Source of the DNA: Silene noctiflora
Taxonomy: Eukaryota > Streptophyta > Magnoliopsida > Caryophyllales > Caryophyllaceae
Assembly: GCA_009801015.1 (NCBI GenBank)
Contig: VHZZ01004268.1
Location: forward strand, 2,584-34,567
DNA length: 31,984 nucleotides
Direction of reading: 5' to 3'
This document shows, one piece after another, positions 23,929 through 31,984 of the stretch; the stretch's first letter is position 1; every line of letters begins with the position of its first letter. The position numbers and the translations under genes were made by a program. The notes under the pieces are model-generated. The model was not told the DNA's origin. It ran no database searches and saw only the letters and a program-made list of their open reading frames with translations.

Positions 23929-24113
23929 CTATTCATGATTCTAATTAGGGTCTATTAAACATCGTCGACAAATTACTCCGCGCCTCGGTCGGGATCTAAT
24001 CGGTCATTTTAGCCCAAACAAACAAAAACTAAAAGTTTCCATCACAACAACAATACATAAACACAAGCGAGCAAAGCAAAGAAGAGAAGCAGCAAAACAC
24101 AAAAGGCTCAAAA

Positions 24114-26713
24114 ATGGCCTTAACAATGGCGGAAAAATCAGTAACAAGCCTATTATTCAAAAGACTTCCGTTTAATCTTCTTCAAACATTCAAATTAAGT
24201 ACAACCCAAAACCCTAATTCATCTTCCAAAACAGCCACAACAGAAACAAGCGAATCATCTACGAAGCCAAAGAAGAAGAAGCCGAAAAACTTCTTTGATG
24301 TTGCCAAGTTTTTACCCAGATGGGGAATTGGATATCATATGGCTAAAAAACATTGGACCAATGTTACTTATGAAGTTACCCATATTAATCTTTACAGAGT
24401 TAGTTAATTTATTCATTTTTCATTGCGGCATCTCGTCGAACATCTTGTGTGCAATTGAAAATGTTGAGTTTTCTGACTTTTTTGTTGGTTTTGTAGAGTG
24501 GTAATCATGGGAGAGCTTGGGGTATTGCTTATGTAAATGGTAAGTCTCTAATTTGGGTTTTTTTACCCTTGATTGATGTTAATGTTTGTTAAATTTTTGT
24601 TTAAGGATGTTTGATTTGGGGATCATGATTTGTTGAATGAGGGTTTAGGGTTTATAATTTGATTTGATTGGATTTGAGATTGTGCTCTACATTGTTGTTT
24701 TGGGTACTGATTTTGGTGGATTGAGGGTTAAAGGTTTTATTGGTAGTTTTGCTTGTGCATTATTTTCGTATCTTTGTTTTTCAACTGTTTTGTGTAGGAG
24801 CTACAAAAAATTCTGGTAAATTTTAAAGGGCCGATTAATCTTGATGGTGTTACTTTGATTATGATTGCTTATAGCTTGATCTCCCATTTTCTATCCGTGC
24901 CTTTCTGCTGTCCCTTACTCTTTTCTTTTCGACGAGTTAAGTACGTGTTTCTTGTATTGTGAAGCGTCACTGATTGATTGAGTTCTTTCTGAAGTTTTGA
25001 TTTTGGATCATTTGAAAAGTTATCTGTGTGAATTGATGTTCTTGTAAGAGTGATGAAGGCCATTATAATGTAATGCAGTTTCAGGATGGTTAGTAGCTGA
25101 ATTTGGTGTAATTTTATTCCATCTTAGAGGGGCCTTTTAGAATGCGATAGTGGCAACTCTACGATTATCTCTTGAGATTTTTGTTTGGGAGCAGACAAAC
25201 TTTATCTTTCCGCCTTATGTTGAAATGTTGAATTATATGGATCTACAATACATAAGATCAAGGTTCGGTCATTCAGGCTGACATGGGTTGCACATGTTGC
25301 TTAATACTAGCATACACATTTTTCTTAGCCCCGCCATCTTTGTCATCTACTTGGTGCCTTAGTGCTGGTTCTTACTGTCTTTTTCGATGAGCTCAGTATA
25401 CTGTATCAGCTTCTTGTGTTATGAAGCAGCCGGTTGATGCACTTCTCGCTAAAATTTTGATTTTGGATCATTTGAAAAGTTATCTGCGTTTAAGCAAGGG
25501 GTAAGGTTACGTTGTTGCGTACTTCCAATGCCATTCTACGTGGCCATTAGAGCCTTTGAGCTGGTGGTGTGAAAATTGCTGGGCTTTTCTTTAATTAAAT
25601 AAACTCTCTTGACCGATGCCCTGATAGGACAAAGTCATTTTTTTTTTTTACTGTGGTTACAACTTACAAGTACACTTAGCTAAAGTTCACATACGTTTTC
25701 TTCTCCTGGGTTTTACCGTGGGCATATAAGATCATACAATGACTGTTTCAAACTGCATCACTTTTTCAGACGCATTATCTTAAGCCTTTTTAGGCGACAC
25801 TACAACTTGTGATATTTAGCTTTTCGTAACTTTGCATGATCGTATAAGCATAGTTGGTTCCTTGTTATTGTTTATGTTTCATTAGTTGTGGGCCTTGTGG
25901 CTGTTAATATACTCTATGCGGCTGTCCTGGAGACTTAAGAGTGAAGTTTGGCATGCTCTGTCCTGCTTTAATGTCTTATTGTCTTGGGTTGATATGACAC
26001 AATTAGCATTTGGGAGCTTAGCCGTCTAGAGAACAGTATTTAAAGTCAGAATAATGGGTTATGTAGTTCGTATTACCGACAAATCTTTCTCCTTAATTAT
26101 GAGATATCTTGTTCACCCTCAAATTTCCAGCACAATCATTATGAGTGAACTGAACTTAAGAGTTAAGTTGTACTTTGGTCCGACGTTTCACTAATTCTAC
26201 TTTGGTGAGCTTGGGTTTAGGGTTCTTCCGACTTAGGATAATGTAACCCCTTAGGTCACAAAAGTGGAAAATAATCTTGTTATTTACTTGTTTTCAGACT
26301 CAAGATTACATTTGCATATGTAATGTTTGCTGATGTTGCTCTCTTGCTGATATATGTAAAACACTTATCTAATGTTCGGTATAAAGAATAGGAGGAATTT
26401 TTTTTTGGCAAGTTTGGTTTGGTTTTAAATTCTCGTATGTGCTAACTGCTAAGTCGTCAAAAATACCCTTGCAGGTCTTCCTGCTCCTGCCCCAATCAGG
26501 ATTAGTGGAGTTAACAAGCGTTGCTGGAAGTACATCAAAAACCCACTCAAATTGGAGGCACCGGAACCGGTTGAGTCAATCCCAGACCCACTCAAATTGG
26601 AGTCACCGAAACCTGATGCTCCTGCCCCAATCAGGATTAGTGGAGTTAAAAAACGTTGCTGGAAGTACATCAAAAACCCACTCAAATTGGAGGCACCGGA
26701 ACCGGTTGAGTAA
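24114..26713 (+). CDS. mS34: Mitochondrial ribosomal protein mS34-like, copy 2 (188 aa)
   Basis: Exons: 24114-24398, 24497-24539 and 26475-26713 (567 nt with stop). Introns are 98 and 1,935 bp with the same positions and phases as copy 1. A presequence-like N-terminus is followed by FFDVAKFLPRWGIGYHMAKK, HWTNVTYEVTHINLYR, then GNHGRAWGIAYVNGLP and ISGVNKRCWKYIK, a better match than copy 1 to the mS34 core that I recall. Exon 3 holds a 135-bp tandem duplication (period 45 codons), so the ISGV.KRCWKYIK segment occurs twice. In the second unit TCA has become TAA (26711-26713), ending the protein 19 codons before the stop at 26768-26770 that matches copy 1's PQEA/AQEA ending. Protein function in the mitoribosome is inferred from the family. 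Confidence 0.75.
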
Positions 26714-26752
26714 ATCCCAGACCCACTCAAATTGGAGTCACCGAAACCTGAT
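26483..26752 (+). repeat. 135-bp exonic tandem duplication in mS34 copy 2
   Basis: Units 26483-26617 and 26618-26752 are nearly identical. Differences include AACAAG versus AAAAAA before CGT, and GAGTCA versus GAGTAA, which creates the stop codon. The near-identity indicates a recent event, later than the gene duplication. Confidence 0.92.
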
Positions 26753-27229
26753 GCTCCTCAAGAAGCTTAAATTCAGACCGCTTGTTTAGCCGCATGAATG
26801 GACACCTTTTATTTTTCCGTCTCCTTTATGCTTCTGCATTTCATGACTGCTGGTTCTTGTTTCTGACAATATTTTTTGTTTCTGCATAATTCTTTCTTTG
26901 TAGGATAAAAGTCTGAGCTTGTGTACCACACAAATAGTTCGACATAGATATTTATGGAGAAGTGGTATTAGTTCGACATTTATCTGTTTTCTTCTTGTCT
27001 TCGTTCTCTTAACATTAAATTTCTACCCAGAAAGTTATATATATAGACGGTTTTATGTCTGAAATCAACTGATGAACTCTATACATAATGTGATGAATGT
27101 ACAGGAAAGTATGAAAGTGTCTCATACAAGGATAACTAAATCATACTCATAAACTACTATAGGGCAGAGCATAGATCATATATCGGAATGTTTTAATTCT
27201 AGATTTTGGATCGGATATCTATAAATCTA

Positions 27230-27640
27230 CAGAACATAAGACCAGCGCTCGGTCATACTCACAAGTCACGAAGTAGATATATTCATGTTCTTAGTCCCGA
27301 CATCTTTTTTCCCGTCTCCCAGCCCTTACTGTTTCCTTTTAGACGAGTTTAGTACGTGGTATGCGCTTCTTGTATTGTGAAACGTCGCTAATTGATTGAG
27401 TTCTTGCTGAAGTTTTAATTTCGGATCATTTGAGAAGTTATCTGTGTTTGACATGCTTTTTGTTTATGCGGCCGGCCGTCCTTAAGGGAGTGAAGTTTGA
27501 CATGCATTTTGTCTTCCTTTAATGTCTTGGGTTGATATGAGACAACTAATATGGTATTCTATGAGTAGCATTGAGAAGCTTAGCCGTCAAGAAAACCGTA
27601 TTCAAAGTCCGAACTATGAGATATCTTAACTCACCCTCAA
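27230..27640 (+). pseudogene. Third, exonless remnant of mS34-like intron 2
   Basis: Blocks such as GAGTTTAGTACGTGGTATGC, TTCTTGTATTGTGAA, TTGATTGAGTTCTTGCTGAAG, AGTGAAGTTTGACATGC and TGTCTTGGGTTGATATGA follow the order of intron 2 in both genes, with a large internal gap. It keeps a GAAGCTTAGCCGTC.AG block present in copy 2 (about 26018) but missing from copy 1. No exon sequence remains. It implies that the locus once had at least three units. Confidence 0.75.
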
Positions 27641-27716
27641 GTCAAAAATTGTCTAGATCGGCGACATTTGCTGCCTGAATGCATCTTCAAAGCCGAAAAA
27701 ACAAAATGATTTTAGC

Positions 27717-27900
27717 TTGGCAAGGGACCGGAGCCATCCAAGAAAGAGTGTTTCATCAAAGTATTATCAATTAAAGAGTGTTATCAACTCTGATGAAACA
27801 CCCTGTCTTGATAATACTCTTATAATTTGATCTTACCCTTACACTCTTTGGCAAGGGACCGGAGCCATCCAAGATAGAGTGTTTCATCATAGTGTTATCT
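27717..27900. repeat. 131-bp-spaced direct repeat with interleaved inverted repeats
   Basis: TTGGCAAGGGACCGGAGCCA followed by TCCAAGA.AGAGTGTTTCATCA occurs at 27717 and 27848. Between them GTGTTTCATCA (27748-27758) and AGTATTATCAA (27760-27770) are each followed by their exact reverse complements at 27791-27801 and 27808-27818, in A-B-A'-B' order. I do not recognise the element. Confidence 0.75.
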
Positions 27901-29593
27901 TTTTTCCGCATTGCTGAAATTTGGACTATTCTTTGTTGTTCCTCAAAATTTTTGTGCCTGCTTCATGTGACCCAAAGAGGCTGTATGGTTTATTGGTTTA
28001 CGAATATTTTTGTTCCGGAACTTTGAAATCCCGAAAACCGTGTATTCGATTTGAGCCCTAAGTAACAAGTATTCATCTATTTTTAATGAGTACCTGATTT
28101 TCGTTCAAGAATCGTTCATCGCATACTGGGACCCTCAAATGTCCTCTGTTGCTTATCAAAATTTGTGTGACTGCTTTATCTGATACAAGGAACTGTCCTT
28201 ATGATATACAAACATTTTTATTCCGAGACCCTGAAATAACGAAAACTGTGTGTTATACACTTAAATTTGAGCCGTTTGGGTGGTCGTACTGGGTCATGTT
28301 TCTTTTTCGTCCACTTTTTCTACCAAGTGTCTGCAGTCACTTCATGACTTACCGTATTCGATTTTAGCCCTAAAAAGCAAGTATTTATCTTTTTTTTAAA
28401 GCGTTCCCGATTTTCGCTCGAGACACGTTTATCGCTTACCGGCACACTCAAATATCCTCTGTTACTTCTCAAAATTTAAGGAGCTGTTTTATCTGACTCA
28501 AGGAAACGTCTGTACGATTTATGGACATTTTTGTTCCGGAACACTGAAATCCCAAAAAACCGTGTATTAAACACTTCAAGTTGAGCTATTCGGGAGGTCG
28601 TGCCATTTTATGTTACTTTTCCTCCCTTTTTTTCCTACCACGTGGTTGTGGTCGCTTCATGAGTTACCGTATTCGATTTTAGCCGTAAATAACAAGTATT
28701 TATCTATTTTTTAAGGAGTTTCCGATTTTATCGCGTACCGGCACCCTCAATGACCTTCGTTGCTTATCAAAATATGTGTGGTTTGTCTTATCTGACCAAA
28801 AGAACCGTCCGTATGATTCACGACCATTTTTGTTCCGAAACCACGAAAACCGTGTATACACTTCAATTTGAGCTATTCGGGAGGTCATGTTGTTTTATGT
28901 TACTTTTTCTCCCATTTTTTTACCATGCGCCCGAGGACGCTTTATGAGTTACCGTATTAGAATTCAACCCTAAATAACTAGTATTCATCTATTTTTAAGA
29001 ACTACCCGATTTTTGTCTTAAACTAGTTTATCACGTACCGCCATACCGGTACCCTTAAATTTCCTCTCTTGCTACTCAAAGTTTGTGTAACCATTTTATC
29101 TTACCCAAAGAGTCGTTCGTATGATTTAGGGACATTTTTGTTCTGAAACACTGAAATCCCGAAAATCGTGTATTTATACACTTTAATTTGAGCTATTCGG
29201 GAGGTGGTGTCGTTTTTTTTACATTTCCTCCCATTTTTACTACCACGTGTCTGAGATCATTTCATGAGTTACCGTACTCGATATCAACCCTAAATAACAA
29301 GAATTCATCTATTTTTAATGAGTACTTGATTTTTGTTCGAGAATCGTTCATTGCGTACCGAGATCCTCAAATGTCCTCTGTTGCTTCTCAAAATTTGTTT
29401 GCCTGCTTTATTCGTCACAAAGAACCGTCTTTATGAAATACGGTCATTTTTGTTCCGGGACCCTGAAATTACGAAAACCGTGTGTTATACAATTACATTT
29501 GAGCCGTTTGGGTGGTCGTATTAGGTCATGTTTCTTTTTAGTCCAGTTTTTCTGCCAAGTGTCTGGAGTCGCTCCATGAGTTACCATATTTGA

Positions 29594-29953
29594 GAGTCAC
29601 AAGACGCGAAACAAGGAGGTGAAACCATCTCCCGACATGGCTCGCAATATCCAAACCAACAACGCCAAAACACTACCTTATTTCGAAACTTCCAAGCAAA
29701 AGGTGCAACAACGACGATACAATGATGTACATGAAATACTGTCAAAATCATCACTATATAATCATATTCCCCAATTCACCCAAATTAGGGTTTAAAACAA
29801 CCTCTAGAACAACTATAAAACGAATAGAGATGACGATTGACTTACTAACGCGGTTAGAATGAAAATGTTAACTCCAAAATTACCAAACTGACGAATCCTT
29901 GCTTAGGTCGTGATTAGGATATTTAGAGAGTGTTTAGAACGTGATAACAAGTA
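29594..29953 (-). mobile_element. LTR fragment inside the satellite array
   Basis: The ACCATCTCCCGA start and a CCCCAATTCACCCAAATTAGGG block resemble ACCATCTCGG and CCCCAATTACCCCTAAAACACCCAATTAGGG of the LTR at 1824-3124, in the same order and with most of the middle missing. No palindrome array survives. The left junction follows GAGTTACCATATTTGA of a monomer. Confidence 0.5.
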
Positions 29954-30044
29954 CTCCCTCCATTCATAAATTATCACTCCATTTCCTCAATATATGTGAG
30001 GATTATTATATTGAAGTGGGGTGATAAAAGTTGAATGTAGGGAG
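29954..30044. mobile_element. Stowaway-like MITE, 91 bp
   Basis: Terminal inverted repeats CTCCCTCCATTCA and TGAATGTAGGGAG match at 12 of 13 positions, flanked by TA on each side. Internal arms (TTATCACTCCA with GTGGGGTGATAA) extend the hairpin. CTCCCTCC next to TA is the Stowaway (Tc1/mariner MITE) signature. Satellite sequence resumes directly after it. Confidence 0.8.
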
Positions 30045-31790
30045 TATTAAATAACAAATATTTATCAATTTTTAACGAGTTCCCGATATTGGTACAAGAC
30101 TCGTTTATTGCATACCTGCAGTCTCAAATGCCCTCTATTGTTTCTCAAAATTTGTGTGTCTGACTTTTGTGAACGAAGGAAGCGTTTGTACGATTTACGG
30201 ATATTTTTGTTCCAGGACCCTGAAATCCAAAAACTCGTGTATTATATACACTTTAATTTGAGCTATTTGGGAGGTCGTGCCGTTTTATGTTACTTTTTGT
30301 CCCATTTTTTCTACCACGTGTCCGAGGTTGTTTAATGAGTTAACGTATTCGATTTCAGTCCAAAATAATAAGTATTCATTTATTTTTAAGGAGTATGTGT
30401 TTTTCGTTCGTGATTATTTTATCGCGTACCGACACACACAAATCTCCTCCGTCGTTTCTCAAAATTTGTGTGACTGCTTTATTTGACCTAATGAACCGTA
30501 TGTACGATTTATAAACATTTTTGTTCCGGAATCCTGAAATCTTGAAAATCGTGTATTATACACTTTAATTTTAACCATTCGGGAGGTCGTACCGTTTTAT
30601 GGTACTTTTTTTCCCAGTTTTTCTACCACTTGTCTGGGGTCGCTTTATGAGTTATCGTATTTAATTCAGCCCTAAATATAAAGTATTAATCTATTTTTAA
30701 AGAGTACACGATTTTTTTAACATAATCGTTTATCGCATAACGGCAACCCTCAAATGTCCTCTGTGTCTTATCAAAAATTGTATGGTTGCATTATTTAACC
30801 TAAGGAACCGACTTTACGATTTAAGGACATTTTTGTTCCGAGACCTTGAAATCCCGAAAACCATATATTAACTTCAATTTGAGAAATTCGAGAGGTCGTG
30901 CTGTTCTATGTTACTTTTTGTCCCATATTTTTACCACGAGTCCGAGGTCCTTTCATCAGTTACCGTATTTGATTTCAGCCTTAAATAACAAATATTCATC
31001 TATTTTTAAGGAATAACTGATTTTCGTCCGAGAATCGTTATCGCGTACCAACACCCTCAAATTTCCTTCGTTACTTCTAAAAATTTGTGTGGCTACTTTA
31101 TCTTACCCAAGGAACCGTCCGAATGATTTACGGGCATTTTTGTTCCAAAACCCTGAAATCCAGAAAATCGCGTATAATAAACTTAAATTTGAGCCGTTTG
31201 GGAGGTCGTACCAAGTCTTTTTTTTTTTCCCCAGTATTTAGCCCATGTGTCTGGGTCGTTTCATGAGTTATCGTATTTGATTTCAGCCTTAAATAACAAG
31301 TATTTATCAATTTTTAAGAAATTCCCGATTTTGATCCAAGATTCGTTTATCGCGTACCGACAACCTCAAATGTCCTTTGTTCCTTCTCAAAACTTGTGTG
31401 CCTGCTTTATGTGACCGAGGAACCGTGTGTACTATTTACGGACATTTTTGTCCAGGAACCCTGAAAAACCCGAAAGTCGTGTATTAAACTTCTATTTCAG
31501 GCATTCGGGTGGTTGTACCGTTCGTTGTTACGTTTTCTCCCATTTTTTTCTACCATGTGCCCAAGGTCGGTTCATGAGTTACCGTATTCGATTTTAGCGC
31601 AAAATAACAAGTATTCATCTATTTTCAATGACTACCCGATTTTCGTCTGAGACTAGTTTATCGCGAACCGACAACCTCAAATGTCCTCTGTTACTTTTCA
31701 AAATTTGTGTGGTACCTTTATCTGGCCCAAGGAACCGTCCGTATAATTTATAGACATTTTTGTTCCGGGATTCTCATATCCCGAAAACCA

Positions 31791-31984
31791 TCCTCCTATA
31801 TACTAAGAGAATAAAAATTCTCAAAAAATTTCCCTCCAAAATGAATCTCGCTAAATAAGGAAATACGTCTTTCTTTCATTACTTTTTTTCTTTTTCTTTT
31901 ATATAATCTTTTAAGCATTATATAATCTTTTCTATACTTTGAATTGTAATCATTTAATTAAAATAAAACAAAACTGATATAAAT
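31791..31984 (+). mobile_element. Probable Helitron 5' end, runs off the window
   Basis: The satellite monomer stops after ACCA and is followed by TCCTCCTATATACTAAGAGA and AAAATTCTC, a typical plant Helitron 5' terminus starting TC after an A. The following AT-rich, T-run-rich sequence shows no gene. The 3' hairpin end is outside the window. Confidence 0.6.

Larger units (their letters stand above)
23930..27200 (+). repeat. Tandem duplication, unit 2
   Basis: Colinear with 19222-23350, including UTRs, exons, introns and about 400 bp of downstream sequence (shared AGAAAGTTATATAT, TTTTATGTCTGAAATCAA and GATGAATGTACAGGAAAGTA). Intron 2 is shorter because it lacks the extra repeats. Intron sequence has drifted by many substitutions and indels while exons remain open. 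Confidence 0.85.
27905..31790 (+). repeat. ~310-bp satellite array, about 12 monomers
   Basis: The landmark GAGTTACCGTATTCGAT recurs at 28346, 28661, 28946, 29266, 29578, 30337, 30649, 30957, 31265 and 31576. Spacing is mostly 308-320 bp (285 once, from a deletion). Other constant blocks are AACAAGTATTCATCTATTTTTAA, CCCTCAAATGTCCTCTGTTG, TCAAAATTTGTGTG, ACATTTTTGTTCCG and CACTTCAATTTGAGC. Monomers are diverged by substitutions and small indels. The short frames here are shadows of the repeat. Monomer length is in the range that I recall for subtelomeric satellites of Silene, but sequence identity was not checked. The array is interrupted at about 29594-30044. Confidence 0.92.

Noticed and set aside
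26439..26789. Frames on both strands over exon 3 of mS34 copy 2 with repetitive peptides.
   Set aside because: The repetition mirrors the 135-bp DNA duplication. The spliced frame with conserved residues explains the sequence.
28149..30486. Several similar short frames (EITKTVCYT, FEPFGWSY and similar) suggesting a gene family.
   Set aside because: They recur at the satellite period and are translations of the ~310-bp monomer, not conserved genes.

Overview
The window is nuclear DNA from a eudicot plant. It has intron-bearing genes with GT-AG introns, a three-exon plant beta-tubulin gene, and dense LTR, LINE, Helitron and MITE remnants in AT-rich sequence. LTRs studded with CGATCG-centred palindromes and a ~310-bp satellite remind me of Caryophyllales, perhaps Caryophyllaceae. 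That placement is inference only.

Layout. 1-1708: a microsatellite, four ~103-bp tandem repeats and an RTE-like LINE tail, probably upstream or 5'-UTR intron of the next gene. 1709-~8370: a broken gene for a RING/TRAF-type zinc-finger protein with a long Gln/Pro-rich tail. It is split by a 1,301-bp solo LTR with a perfect 5-bp target duplication, a Ty1/copia pol fragment and a second LTR-type element. ~8370-13750: no gene; a second LINE tail and a nested pair of LTR-type elements. 13753-15503: a probable non-autonomous Helitron ending ~30 bp before the beta-tubulin promoter. 15535-18652: promoter with four CCGTT (AACGG) motifs and an intact beta-tubulin gene (3 exons, 445 codons).

19200-27640: a tandem duplication carrying two intact three-exon genes for a small protein that I assign, with moderate confidence, to mitochondrial ribosomal protein mS34. 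The C-termini have diverged by different internal repeats (45 bp in copy 1, 135 bp in copy 2). A third, exonless remnant of the large intron lies downstream. A poly(A)-tailed LINE fragment sits at the junction of the two copies. 27905-31790: a ~310-bp satellite array with a ~1.23-kb (four-monomer) repeat, interrupted by an LTR fragment and a Stowaway-like MITE, and ended by what looks like the 5' end of another Helitron running off the window.

The only apparently functional genes are the beta-tubulin (microtubule subunit) and the mS34-like pair (mitoribosome small subunit). They are neighbours, with no sign of shared function. Everything else is decayed gene or repeat. Two N bases (4237, 15091) show that the assembly is not fully resolved.
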